Positions 15,918-24,102 of a stretch of DNA of 64,000 nucleotides are shown piece after piece. Each line of letters starts with the position of its first letter. Position 1 is the stretch's first letter. Under the pieces are notes generated by a model. That model saw nothing but the letters and a program-made list of their open reading frames with translations. It did not search any database and had not been told where the DNA came from. The stretch spans positions 1 to 64,000 of the forward strand of contig NZ_JEOE01000016.1 in assembly GCF_000708885.1 (NCBI RefSeq), given 5' to 3'. The DNA comes from Cellulomonas sp. HZM. Its GTDB lineage: Bacteria > Actinomycetota > Actinomycetes > Actinomycetales > Cellulomonadaceae. Both the position numbers and the translations under genes were made by a program.

Positions 15918-16373
15918 TCAGCCCCGCGCCCGCACGTCGTCGACCCCGCGGTTCGCCAGCGCGTCGGCCCGCTCGTTGCCCGGGTCGCCGGCATGCCCCT
16001 TGACCCACACCCACCGCACGGAGTGCCGCGCGACCTGCGCGTCGAGCTCGACCCACAGCTCCTGGTTCTTCACGGGCTTCTTGTCCGCGGTGCGCCAGCC
16101 GTTGCGCTTCCAGCCCGCCACCCACTTGGTCACGCCGTTCATCACGTACTGCGAGTCCACGTGCAGCGTGACGTCGCACGGCTTGTTGAGCGCGGTCAGG
16201 CCCTCGATGACGGCCGTGAGCTCCATGCGGTTGTTCGTCGTGACGGCCTCGCCGCCCCACAGCTCGCGCTCGTGACCGCCGGAGCGCATCCACGCGCCCC
16301 ATCCCCCGACGCCGGGGTTGCCCTTGCAGGCCCCGTCGGTCCACATCTCCACCACGGGCCGCTCGTCGCTCAC
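15918..16373 (-). CDS. rnhA: Ribonuclease HI
   Basis: RNase HI cuts RNA in RNA-DNA hybrids. The 151-residue product carries all four catalytic carboxylates of the family: Asp in [11 protein letters not shown], Glu in [13 protein letters not shown], Asp in HVDSQYV and Asp in [16 protein letters not shown]. The length is that of E. coli RnhA. Two GTG starts are possible. The one at 16382 would lie inside a -10-like TAGGGT (16381-16386), while GTG at 16373 is seven bases after it, so I choose 16373 ([14 protein letters not shown]). The gene is divergent from the helicase at 16415. Confidence 0.93.
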   Translation of the reverse strand: MSDERPVVEMWTDGACKGNPGVGGWGAWMRSGGHERELWGGEAVTTNNRMELTAVIEGLTALNKPCDVTLHVDSQYVMNGVTKWVAGWKRNGWRTADKKPVKNQELWVELDAQVARHSVRWVWVKGHAGDPGNERADALANRGVDDVRARG

Positions 16374-16414
16374 GGGCGTCACCCTACGACGAGCCGGGCG
16401 TGCGAGGATCGCGT

Positions 16415-18964
16415 GTGCCCACGACCCTCGCCGACCGGATCCCGGCCGACCCGACCGACGCCGACGCGCTCTACGAGGCGTTCACCGGCTGGGCCGACGA
16501 GCGTGGTCTGACGCTGTACCCGCACCAGGAGGAGTCGCTGCTCGCGCTGGTCAGCGGCGAGCACGTCATCGTCAGCACCCCGACCGGCTCGGGCAAGTCG
16601 CTCGTCGCCGTCGCGGCGCACTTCGTCGCGCTCGCGCAGCGGCGGCGCACGTTCTACACCGCGCCGCTCAAGGCACTCGTGAGCGAGAAGTTCTTCGCGC
16701 TCGTCGAGGCGTTCGGGTCGGCGAACGTCGGCATGATGACCGGCGACTCGTCGGTCAACGCCGACGCCCCGATCATCTGCTGCACCGCCGAGATCCTCGC
16801 CAACCTCGCGCTGCGCGACGGGCCCGACGCGGACGTCGGCCAGGTCGTCATGGACGAGTTCCACTTCTACGCCGACCCGCAGCGCGGCTGGGCGTGGCAG
16901 GTGCCGTTGCTCGAGCTGCCGCGCGCGCAGCACGTCCTGATGTCCGCGACCCTCGGCGACGTCGCGTTCTTCGCGGAGGACCTCACGCGCCGCACGGGCC
17001 GGGACGTCGCGGTGGTGACGAGCGCCGAGCGACCGGTCCCGCTGACGTTCTCCTATGTCGTCGAGCCCCTGCACGAGCTGCTCGACGAGCTGGTCCGCAC
17101 GCGCCGCTCCCCCGTGTACGTCGTGCACTTCACGCAGAAGGACGCGGTCGAGCGCGCACAGTCGCTGCTGTCGACGCCGCTGACGAGCCGTGAGCAGCGC
17201 GACGCGATCGCCGCCGAGCTGGGCGACTTCCGGTTCGGGCCAGGATTCGGGCGCACGCTGTCGCGTCTGCTCCGGCACGGCGTGGGCGTGCACCACGCCG
17301 GGATGCTGCCGAAGTACCGGCGCGTGGTCGAGCGCCTGACGCAGAAGGGGCTGCTCCCCGTCGTGTGCGGGACGGACACCCTCGGCGTGGGCATCAACGT
17401 GCCCATCCGCACCGTCGTGCTCACGAGCCTGGTGAAGTACGACGGCGTGCGCATGCGGCACCTGTCCGCGCGCGAGTTCCACCAGATCGCCGGGCGCGCG
17501 GGGCGCGCGGGGTTCGACACCGTGGGCGAGGTCCTCGTGCTCGCACCCGACCACGTGATCGAGAACCGGCGCGCGCTGGAGAAGGCGGGCGACGACCCGC
17601 GCAAGCTCAAGAAGATCGTGCGCAAGCAGGCGCCGGCCGGGCACGTGAACTGGACGGACAAGACGTTCGAGCGCCTTCGCGACGCCCCGCCCGAGCCGCT
17701 GACGTCGTCCTTCGCCGTCTCGCACGCGATGGTCCTGCACGTGCTCGCGCGCCCGGGCGACCCGGTGGCGGCCATGACGCGGCTCCTCACCGACAACCAC
17801 GAGCCCGAGGGCGCCCGCGGGCGGCACGTGCGGAGGGCGATCGCGGTGTACCGCTCGCTGCGGGCCGCGGGCGTGGTCGAGCGCGTCTGGGTCGACGACG
17901 CGAGCGTCCCGCGCGGGCGCCGCCGCACGGTCCGCCTCACGCACGACCTGCCGAGCAACTTCGCGCTCAACCAGGCCCTCTCCCCGTTCGCCTACGCGGC
18001 TCTCGACCTGCTCGACCGCGACGACCCCGCGTACGCGCACGACGTCGTCAGCGTCATCGAGGCGACGCTCGACGACCCGCGCCAGGTGCTCGCCGCGCAG
18101 GAGAACAAGGCCCGCGGCGAGGCGGTCGCGGCGATGAAGGCCGAGGGCATCGAGTACGACGAGCGCATGGCGCTGCTCGCCGACGTCACGTACCCCAAGC
18201 CGCTCGCCGAGCTGCTCGAGGCGGCGTTCGCCACGTACCGGCAGACCAACCCGTGGGTGGCCGACCTCGCGCTGTCGCCCAAGTCGGTGGTCCGCGAGAT
18301 GCACGAGCGCGCCGCGACGTTCGCGGAGTACGTGAGCCTCTACCAGCTCGACCGCACCGAGGGGGTGCTGCTGCGCTACCTCGCCGACGCGTACCGCGCG
18401 CTGCGCCAGACCGTCCCCGAGGACGCTCGGACCGAGGAGGTCTGGGAGATCGTCGAGTGGCTCGGCGACCTGGTCCGCCGCACCGACTCGAGCCTGCTCG
18501 ACGAGTGGGAGCGCCTGGCCAACCCCCTCGACGAGCACGGCGCCGACGCGCCGGGCGCGCAGGACGACGACACCCCCGAGCCGATCACCGCGAACCCGCG
18601 GGTGCTCCGCGCGCTGGTGCGCGGGGCCATGTTCCGCCGCGTCGAGCTGGTCGCGCGGGAGGCCTACGACGCCCTGGCCGCGCTCGGCGACACCGACGAG
18701 GACGGCGAGCCGTGGACCGCGGACCGCTGGGCGCAGGCGCTCGACCCGTTCTACGACGACCACGACGAGGTGCTCACGGGCGCGCCCGCACGCGGCCCCG
18801 CGCTGTTCCAGGTCACGACGTCGGCGACCAGCTGGCGCGTGCGCCAGCTCCTGGACGACCCGGAGGGGGACCACGACTGGCGCATCGACGCCGTCGTCGA
18901 CCTCGACGCGTCCGACGAGACGGGCGAGGTCCGGCTCGCCGTGACCGCCGTCGGACCCCTGTGA
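16415..18964 (+). CDS. Ski2-like DEAD/DEAH-box helicase with DUF3516 C-terminus
   Basis: The 849-residue protein is a superfamily 2 ATP-dependent helicase of the type found across actinobacteria. Visible motifs are the TPTGSGKS Walker A near residue 52-60, [13 protein letters not shown] (Ia), MDEFHFY near 146-152 (DEVH-box variant), SATLGD near 175, and in the second RecA domain [14 protein letters not shown] and [12 protein letters not shown]. The remaining 400 or so residues match the family's DUF3516 region. A role in RNA or DNA unwinding is known for the superfamily, but the target here is unknown. GTG at 16415 follows GAGGA (16404-16408) by six bases. Confidence 0.9.
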   Translation: MPTTLADRIPADPTDADALYEAFTGWADERGLTLYPHQEESLLALVSGEHVIVSTPTGSGKSLVAVAAHFVALAQRRRTFYTAPLKALVSEKFFALVEAFGSANVGMMTGDSSVNADAPIICCTAEILANLALRDGPDADVGQVVMDEFHFYADPQRGWAWQVPLLELPRAQHVLMSATLGDVAFFAEDLTRRTGRDVAVVTSAERPVPLTFSYVVEPLHELLDELVRTRRSPVYVVHFTQKDAVERAQSLLSTPLTSREQRDAIAAELGDFRFGPGFGRTLSRLLRHGVGVHHAGMLPKYRRVVERLTQKGLLPVVCGTDTLGVGINVPIRTVVLTSLVKYDGVRMRHLSAREFHQIAGRAGRAGFDTVGEVLVLAPDHVIENRRALEKAGDDPRKLKKIVRKQAPAGHVNWTDKTFERLRDAPPEPLTSSFAVSHAMVLHVLARPGDPVAAMTRLLTDNHEPEGARGRHVRRAIAVYRSLRAAGVVERVWVDDASVPRGRRRTVRLTHDLPSNFALNQALSPFAYAALDLLDRDDPAYAHDVVSVIEATLDDPRQVLAAQENKARGEAVAAMKAEGIEYDERMALLADVTYPKPLAELLEAAFATYRQTNPWVADLALSPKSVVREMHERAATFAEYVSLYQLDRTEGVLLRYLADAYRALRQTVPEDARTEEVWEIVEWLGDLVRRTDSSLLDEWERLANPLDEHGADAPGAQDDDTPEPITANPRVLRALVRGAMFRRVELVAREAYDALAALGDTDEDGEPWTADRWAQALDPFYDDHDEVLTGAPARGPALFQVTTSATSWRVRQLLDDPEGDHDWRIDAVVDLDASDETGEVRLAVTAVGPL

Positions 18965-18976
18965 CGTGGCCGCAAG

Positions 18977-18995
18977 ATAGGTAAGGCGGCCCTGT
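18977..18995 (+). promoter_or_regulatory. IdeR/DtxR iron-box-like site 1
   Basis: ATAGGTAAGGCGGCCCTGT matches the DtxR/IdeR consensus TTAGGTTAGGCTAACCTAA at 12 of 19 positions, including the AGGT and AGGC half-site. It lies 68 bases upstream of the VIT transporter start. The match is moderate alone; the second site nearby raises confidence. Confidence 0.5.
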
Positions 18996-19001
18996 ATCTG
19001 C

Positions 19002-19020
19002 GCAGGTCAGGCCAGCCTTT
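19002..19020 (+). promoter_or_regulatory. IdeR/DtxR iron-box-like site 2
   Basis: GCAGGTCAGGCCAGCCTTT matches the same consensus at 12 of 19 positions and keeps both half-sites AGGTnAGGC and AnCCT. It is 25 bases, about two and a half helical turns, from site 1 and ends 30 bases before the -10 box TACGGT (19051-19056). That position suits metal-dependent repression or activation. Confidence 0.55.
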
Positions 19021-19062
19021 CCAACGGTGACAGGCTCCGCCTGCCGTGCCTACGGTGGCGCC

Positions 19063-19626
19063 ATGAGCGCACTGACGGCACCCCTGCTCGGAGCTCGTCG
19101 CCCCGTCACCTCCGCACGTCTGAACCGCCTGCGCGCGGGCGTGCTCGGCGCCAACGACGGCATCGTGTCGGTCGCCGCGATCGTCGTGGGCGTCGCGGGG
19201 GCATCGGCCGGCGTCGCGGCGGTCGCCACCGCGGGCGTCGCGGGGCTCGTCGCCGGCGCGCTGTCGATGGCGTCGGGCGAGTACGTCTCCGTCAGCTCGC
19301 AGCGCGACGCCGAGCGGGCCGGCACCGGCACTCGTGCGGACGACGACGAGCTCACCAACCCGTGGCACGCCGCATGGGCCTCGCTCGGCGCGTTCGTCGC
19401 GGGCGGCGTCGTGCCGCTCCTCGTCGCGATCGCGCCGTGGGCGCGGGCCGCGCTCGTGCCGGCGGTCGTCGTCGCGGTCGTGCTCGCGCTCGTCGTGACC
19501 GGTGCCGTGAGCGCCCGGATCGGCGGCGCACCGACGGGCAGGGCGGTGGTCCGCAACGTCGTCGGCGGTTCGGTCGCGATGGCGGTGACGTTCGCCGTCG
19601 GGAGCATGGTCGGCCTCGCGGTCTGA
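19063..19626 (+). CDS. VIT1/CCC1-family iron or manganese transporter
   Basis: The 187-residue membrane protein carries the VIT hallmarks: LNRLRAGVLGANDGIVSVAAIVVGVAGA in the first helix and ALSMASGEYVSVSSQRDAE in the second region, with three more hydrophobic helices toward the C-terminus. VIT proteins move Fe2+ or Mn2+ out of the cytoplasm. It lacks the longer cytoplasmic domain of plant VIT1 and is shorter than the usual 230 residues. The ATG at 19063 stands six bases after TACGGT (19051-19056). Two iron-box-like sites upstream suggest control by a DtxR/IdeR regulator, which agrees with a role in metal homeostasis. Confidence 0.88.
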   Translation: MSALTAPLLGARRPVTSARLNRLRAGVLGANDGIVSVAAIVVGVAGASAGVAAVATAGVAGLVAGALSMASGEYVSVSSQRDAERAGTGTRADDDELTNPWHAAWASLGAFVAGGVVPLLVAIAPWARAALVPAVVVAVVLALVVTGAVSARIGGAPTGRAVVRNVVGGSVAMAVTFAVGSMVGLAV

Positions 19627-19651
19627 CGTGCGCGCCTGGGACGCTGTGCGC

Positions 19652-20143
19652 GTGACCAGGAAGCCTCCCGCCGGCACGCCGGCTCTCGTCGCGCTCGCCG
19701 CCGCCGGCATCGAGCACACGGCGCACGCCTACGAGCACGACCCGGCCTCCGACCTGGGCTACGGCCTGGAGGCGGCGCAGGTGCTCGGCGTCCCGCCCGA
19801 GCAGGTCTTCAAGACCCTCATGACGCTCGTCGACGGCACGCTCACGGTCGCCGTCGTGCCCGTGACCGGACAGCTCGACCTCAAGCTGCTCGCCGCGGCT
19901 GCGGGCGGCAAGCGCGCGACCATGGCCGGCAGGCCCGAGGCCGAGCGGGCGACCGGCTACGTCGTCGGCGGCATCTCGCCGCTCGGGCAGCGCGCGGCGC
20001 ACCCGACCGTGGTCGACGAGACCGTGTGGCTGTTCGACACCGTGTACGTCTCGGGCGGCCGGCGCGGGCTCGACGTCGAGCTCGCACCCGACGACCTCGT
20101 CCGGCTGACGTCGGCGACCGTGGCTGCGATCGGCCGCGACTGA
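19652..20143 (+). CDS. ybaK: Cys-tRNA(Pro) deacylase, YbaK/EbsC family
   Basis: YbaK hydrolyses Cys-tRNA-Pro formed by misacylation. The 163-residue product fits the family, with the catalytic Lys in EQVFKTLMTL and the GGISPLGQR segment. The GTG start at 19652 is chosen because it gives the normal family length and lies six bases after GACGCT (19640-19645), a -10-like sequence. An upstream GTG at 19628 lies two bases past the transporter stop and has no better signal. The gene is convergent with yccF across a short repeat. Confidence 0.92.
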   Translation: MTRKPPAGTPALVALAAAGIEHTAHAYEHDPASDLGYGLEAAQVLGVPPEQVFKTLMTLVDGTLTVAVVPVTGQLDLKLLAAAAGGKRATMAGRPEAERATGYVVGGISPLGQRAAHPTVVDETVWLFDTVYVSGGRRGLDVELAPDDLVRLTSATVAAIGRD

Positions 20144-20154
20144 CGCGACCATGT

Positions 20155-20194
20155 CCGCGCTACCCCGCGCTATCCCGCGCTATCCCGCGCTACG
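20155..20194. repeat. 10-bp tandem repeat, four copies
   Basis: The unit CCGCGCTAYC is repeated four times at 20155-20164, 20165-20174, 20175-20184 and 20185-20194 with single changes. The last unit contains the stop codon of yccF (TAG on the minus strand at 20192-20190). Confidence 0.88.
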
Positions 20195-20585
20195 GCCCGA
20201 CGGTGCGCAGCGAGCTCGTCGGCACCACGCGCTTGCCCAGCGGCGCGAGGGACACGGGCACCAGCTTGAGGTTCGCGATCCCCAGCGGGATGCCGATGAT
20301 CGACAGGAACAGCGGGATCGACGTCAGCACGTGACCGATCGCGAGCCAGATCCCCGCGACCAGCACCCAGATCACGTTCCCGAGCACCGAGAAGATCCCC
20401 GCGGTCGGCTTGTCGACGAGGGTCCGCCCGAAGGGCCACAGCGTGTACCCGGCGATGCGGAACGACGCGATGCCGAACGGGATGGTCACGATCAGGAGGC
20501 AGCACACGATCCCGGCGAGCGCGTAGCCGGCCGCGAGCCACAGACCTGCGAAGATCAGCCAGACGACGTTGAGGATCGTGTTCAC
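20190..20585 (-). CDS. yccF: YccF-domain membrane protein
   Basis: The 131-residue protein has two YccF domains: WLIFAGLWLAAGYALAG with IPFGIASFRIAGYTLWPFG in the first half, and VIWVLVAGIWLAIGHVL with GIPLGIANLKL in the second. Four to five membrane helices are predicted. The family is an inner-membrane protein of unknown function. The GTG start at 20585 lies close behind a run of G residues that can serve as a ribosome binding site. Its stop codon falls inside a 10-bp tandem repeat. Confidence 0.9.
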   Translation of the reverse strand: MNTILNVVWLIFAGLWLAAGYALAGIVCCLLIVTIPFGIASFRIAGYTLWPFGRTLVDKPTAGIFSVLGNVIWVLVAGIWLAIGHVLTSIPLFLSIIGIPLGIANLKLVPVSLAPLGKRVVPTSSLRTVGP

Positions 20586-20651
20586 CCCCCTACGGTCCCA
20601 CCCGATGACCCCCGGCGACAGCCGCCGCACGTACGACGAGGACGACCACCC

Positions 20652-21362
20652 GTGGACGACGAGCTCGACGACCGGCTCGCAGCCGTGCGCGCACGCGTCG
20701 CGCGCGCCTGCTCCGACGCGGGGCGAGACCCCGGCGCGGTCCGGGTGCTGCTCGCCACCAAGACGCAGGACGCATCGACGATCCGCGCGGCGCTCGAGGC
20801 CGACGCGCGTGCGTGCGCGGCCGACCCGACGCTGCGGCCGGTGCTCGTCGGCGAGAACCGGGTGCAGGAGCTGGTGGCGAAGGCCCCGCTGCTCGCGGAC
20901 GTCACGGGCGGGATCCACCTCATCGGCCAGCTTCAGGCCAACAAGGTGAACGCCGCACTGCGCTGGTCCTCGTGCATCGAGTCGGTCGACTCGATCGCGC
21001 TCGCGCGCCGGCTCGCGGAACGCACGGAGGGCCTCGACGTCCTCGTCCAGGTCAACGTCTCGGGCGAGCCGACGAAGAGCGGCACGTCGCCCGAGGGCGC
21101 GCTCCCCCTCCTCGAGGAGGTCGCGGGGCTCGGCACGCTGTGCGTGCGCGGGCTCATGACGATCGGGCTTCGCAGCGACGAGAGCGCCGCGGTGCGCGCG
21201 GGCTTCGACACGCTCCGCCGGCTGCGCGACGCCGGGGCCGCACGCGGCCTGTGCGGTCCCGAGCTCTCGATGGGCATGAGCGGTGACCTCGACCTGGCAG
21301 TCGCCGCGGGCGCGACGGTCGTGCGCGTCGGCACCGCGGTGTTCGGCGCGCGCAGGGTCTGA
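20652..21362 (+). CDS. yggS: YggS-family PLP homeostasis protein
   Basis: YggS (YBL036C/PLPBP) binds pyridoxal phosphate without known catalysis and keeps vitamin B6 and amino acid pools balanced. The 236-residue product has the PLP Lys in LLATKTQDAS near residue 35-44, FIGxLQxNK-like HLIGQLQANKVN, VNVSGEPTKSG, LMTIG and the C-terminal SMGMSGDLDLAVAAGATVVRVG signature. The GTG start at 20652 follows GAGGA by nine bases and is the first family-consistent start. It is divergent from yccF across 66 bases. Confidence 0.93.
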   Translation: MDDELDDRLAAVRARVARACSDAGRDPGAVRVLLATKTQDASTIRAALEADARACAADPTLRPVLVGENRVQELVAKAPLLADVTGGIHLIGQLQANKVNAALRWSSCIESVDSIALARRLAERTEGLDVLVQVNVSGEPTKSGTSPEGALPLLEEVAGLGTLCVRGLMTIGLRSDESAAVRAGFDTLRRLRDAGAARGLCGPELSMGMSGDLDLAVAAGATVVRVGTAVFGARRV

Positions 21363-21401
21363 ACCGTGCGCGTGGGCGACGTCCGCCGCGATACTGGGTC
21401 C

Positions 21402-21767
21402 GTGACCGACGACCGCCGCCGCCCGCGCTCGGTCTACGGCGTGGGCGACGAGCCCGACGCGCGGTTCTCGCTCGCCAACGAGCGCACGTTCCTCGCGTGG
21501 GTGCGCACCGCGCTCGGGCTGCTCGCGGGCGGCGTCGCGCTCGAGGCGCTCGACCTCCCGATGCGCGCGGGCTTCCAGCTGGCCGCCTCGGTGCTCCTCG
21601 TCGTGCTGGGCATCCTCGCGCCCGTGTCCGCATGGCTGGGGTGGGCGCGTGCCGAGCGGGCCGTCCGGCTGCGGTCCCCCATGCCCGCACCGACGTCGTT
21701 CACGCTGCTCGTCGTCGGCGTCAGCGCCGCCGGGGTCCTGGTCCTGCTGGGGATAGCGCTGCGATGA
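21402..21767 (+). CDS. YidH/DUF202 membrane protein
   Basis: The 121-residue protein has a hydrophilic N-terminus, then the DUF202 signature ANERTFLAWVRTALGLLAGGVALE and three membrane helices. The function is unknown. The GTG start at 21402 lies six bases after GATACT (21390-21395), so it is preferred to the in-frame GTG at 21366. It overlaps the next gene by ATGA (21764-21767), which suggests the two form a membrane pair. Confidence 0.88.
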   Translation: MTDDRRRPRSVYGVGDEPDARFSLANERTFLAWVRTALGLLAGGVALEALDLPMRAGFQLAASVLLVVLGILAPVSAWLGWARAERAVRLRSPMPAPTSFTLLVVGVSAAGVLVLLGIALR

Positions 21768-22078
21768 GCGGCCCGGAGCCCGCCGCACCCGAGTCGTTCG
21801 CCGTCGAGCGCACGCGGCTCGCGTGGCGGCGCACCGCGCTGTCCCTCGCCGCGGGCTCGGTCGCGGCCGGCAAGCTGCTCGAGGAGGTCGTCGGTGCCGG
21901 CGGCTGGGCCGTCACGCTCGTCGGGCTCGGGGCCGCCGCGGCGATGGTCCGTGCGGCACGACGCCGGCACACGCGCGACGACGCCCGGCCTGCGTCCACG
22001 CTCGTCGCGGCGTGCGCGACGGCCATGACGCTCCTCGGTGCCGCCGGACTGTGGCTCGTGCTCGCCTGGCCCCGGTGA
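21764..22078 (+). CDS. Second DUF202 membrane protein
   Basis: A 104-residue protein related to its neighbour: FAVERTRLAWRRTALSLAAGSVAAG is a DUF202 opening, and three hydrophobic helices follow. The ATG overlaps the previous stop by four bases, so the two DUF202 proteins are made together and may form a complex. Tandem DUF202 genes of unequal length are common in actinobacteria. Its stop codon and the convergent lplA stop form the palindrome TGAGGCGCCTCA (22076-22087). Confidence 0.85.
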   Translation: MSGPEPAAPESFAVERTRLAWRRTALSLAAGSVAAGKLLEEVVGAGGWAVTLVGLGAAAAMVRAARRRHTRDDARPASTLVAACATAMTLLGAAGLWLVLAWPR

Positions 22079-22084
22079 GGCGCC

Positions 22085-23161
22085 TCAGGGGACGCGCGCG
22101 GTCCACCCCGGGTCGGAGAACTTCGTGCGGTCCAGCTCGGCCACGCGCGCGAGCTCGTCGTCCGTGAGGACCGCGTCGACGACGCGGTACCGCGACCGGA
22201 AGTGCGCCACGAACGCCGCGATGACGTCCTCGCGCGGCAGCTGGGTCTGCGAGCGCACCGGGTCCACGCGCTTGTTGGCGGACGTCGTCCCCTTGTCGGA
22301 GAGCTTCTCGCGCCCGATGCGCAGCACCTCGAGCATCTTCGTCGCGTCGATGTCGTAGGACATCGTCACGTGGTGCAGCACCGCACCGCCCACCATGCGC
22401 TTCTGCGCGGAGCCGGCGAGCTTGCCCGCAGGCGAGGCGATGTCGTTGAGCCCGCTGACGAAGGCCTGCACACCCACGTCCGCGAGCGCACCGAGCACCC
22501 ACTGGTTGAGGAACGTGTAGGACTCCTCGAAGCTCATGCCGTCGACGAGCGAGGCGGGCACCACCATCGAGAACGTGATGCAGTTGCCTGCCTCCATGAA
22601 CATCGCGCCACCGCCGGAGATGCGCCGCACGACGGTGATCCCGTACCGCTGCGCCGCATCGAGGTCGACCTCGTTGGACAGCGACTGGAACGAGCCGATG
22701 ATCACCGCGGGGTCCTGCCACTCCCAGAAGCGCAGCGTCGGCCCGCGTCGACCGGCCGCGAGCTGTGCGGTCAGCACCTCGTCGAGCGCCGCGTTCTCGG
22801 CCGGGCTGAGCGGGCCGGGCGTCAGCAGCTCGAACTCGTGGTCGCCCCATGCGGTCGAGTAACCGAGCGCCCGGCGGACCGCGAGCGCCACCGAGCGCGC
22901 GTCGAAACCGACCATCGCGACCGGCCCCGCGATCGCCCCGGCACGTTCGGCGGTCTCGACGCCGCCGGTCACGGCCTGCGCCAGCGCCGCCGGCGAGGCG
23001 TCCTGCGGCATCCCGACGAGCGACGCCGCGATGACCTCGAGCGCGTCGTCGGGCTCGAGGAAGAAGTCACCGCTGACGACGACGTCAGCAAGGAGCCCGT
23101 CGTTCACCTCGAGGTCGACCACGACGAGCTTGCCGCCGGGGACCTTGTACTCGCCGTGCAC
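22085..23161 (-). CDS. lplA: Lipoate-protein ligase with N-terminal accessory domain
   Basis: The 358-residue enzyme attaches lipoate to E2 and GcvH proteins. Residues 1-85 (MHGEYKVPGGKLVVVDLEV, GDFFLEPDDALE) are the LplA accessory domain, which follows the catalytic domain in E. coli but here precedes it. The catalytic domain spans about 100-355, with RRISGGGAMF near 174 and the Lys of AGKLAGSAQKR near 244. The GTG start directly abuts the stop of the upstream membrane protein. The domain order is the swapped form also seen in other actinobacteria, as far as I know. It is convergent with the DUF202 pair. Confidence 0.88.
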   Translation of the reverse strand: MHGEYKVPGGKLVVVDLEVNDGLLADVVVSGDFFLEPDDALEVIAASLVGMPQDASPAALAQAVTGGVETAERAGAIAGPVAMVGFDARSVALAVRRALGYSTAWGDHEFELLTPGPLSPAENAALDEVLTAQLAAGRRGPTLRFWEWQDPAVIIGSFQSLSNEVDLDAAQRYGITVVRRISGGGAMFMEAGNCITFSMVVPASLVDGMSFEESYTFLNQWVLGALADVGVQAFVSGLNDIASPAGKLAGSAQKRMVGGAVLHHVTMSYDIDATKMLEVLRIGREKLSDKGTTSANKRVDPVRSQTQLPREDVIAAFVAHFRSRYRVVDAVLTDDELARVAELDRTKFSDPGWTARVP

Positions 23162-24019
23162 CTATCCGAGCCCTTCCACCGCGTGCTGCGCCTGCGTCTG
23201 CAGCAGCTGGTCGAGGTCCTCGGGTTCGCCGAGCACCTTGCGCGCGTCGTCGGTGCTCGCACCGTCGTGCAGGTCGGTCGCTGTCCACGTCACGATCGTG
23301 TTCCCGACGAGCAGGTGCCCCCGGTAGTCGGGGAAGGCGTGCGTGCCGGTCCGCTGCGTGCGCTCCTGGACGATCGACGGGTAGACGCCCTGCCCCTCGA
23401 TCGCGGGGCTGGCGGACCAGGTGGTGCTGTCGGCGCCCGGCACCGACTGCGTGTACACCGAGCACGCGTCGACCGTCTGCACGAGCACGCGGAACGCGCG
23501 CTGCGCGGCCCGGGGGCTCGCGAGCACGGAGACGCGCTGCTCGAACGACATCTCCGGGTCGCGCCACTGCTGGGCCTGGAAGTCACGCGGGGTGGTGCCG
23601 ACGACGGTCACGGCGTCGGTGCAGTCGTCGGGGTCGACCGCGGAGCCTGCCGGCAGGCCCCACGTCGGCGTCGGGCCCGCCGACAGGCCGGCCGCCGCAC
23701 CGGGCATCGCGGTCGCGAGCTGAGTCGGCGTCACGAGCAGCCGTCCGGCGGTCCCCGCGTCGAAGCGTGCGGCGGAGCCCACTGGCTGCACGGTCGACGA
23801 GGACTCCTTCGGGTCCGGGACGTCGAGCGCGCTCGTCGGCGACGGCGTCGTCGTGGCGGCGTCGGGCTCGACGTCGTGGGCGACCCACGGCTGGAGCACG
23901 AGAGCGACGATCGCCCCCACGAGCAGGACCGTGAGGACCCACCACCACCGGCGCGCAGGGCGCACGGGACCTCCGCTGGCGTCGTCGGGTCCCGACGGCT
24001 GCGGCATCGTGCCCGCCAA
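23162..24019 (-). CDS. Membrane-anchored protein with PknH-like extracellular domain
   Basis: The 285-residue product has a short cytoplasmic N-terminus, one membrane helix at about 27-46 (WVLTVLLVGAIVALVLQPW) and an exported region. The exported part resembles the PknH-like sensor domain of mycobacteria: LLVTPTQLATAMPG, a paired Cys arrangement (DDCTD and VDACSVYTQ) and a DYRGHLLVGNTIVTWTATD segment. No kinase domain is attached. The PknH-like domain is thought to sense or bind a ligand outside the cell. It ends one base before the lplA start. The assignment is by pattern recognition. Confidence 0.6.
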   Translation of the reverse strand: MAGTMPQPSGPDDASGGPVRPARRWWWVLTVLLVGAIVALVLQPWVAHDVEPDAATTTPSPTSALDVPDPKESSSTVQPVGSAARFDAGTAGRLLVTPTQLATAMPGAAAGLSAGPTPTWGLPAGSAVDPDDCTDAVTVVGTTPRDFQAQQWRDPEMSFEQRVSVLASPRAAQRAFRVLVQTVDACSVYTQSVPGADSTTWSASPAIEGQGVYPSIVQERTQRTGTHAFPDYRGHLLVGNTIVTWTATDLHDGASTDDARKVLGEPEDLDQLLQTQAQHAVEGLG

Positions 24020-24102
24020 CGCCCCGCTCCCCTCGTGTGCTCGTCGTGGTCTGTCGTCTCCCCCAGGTTATGCCGCCGGTCTGTGAACGACGACCAGGGT
24101 CG

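Noticed and set aside
22076..22087. Palindrome TGAGGCGCCTCA made by two convergent stop codons
   Set aside because: Twelve bases are fully explained by two TGA stops and a GGCGCC core; too short for a terminator.
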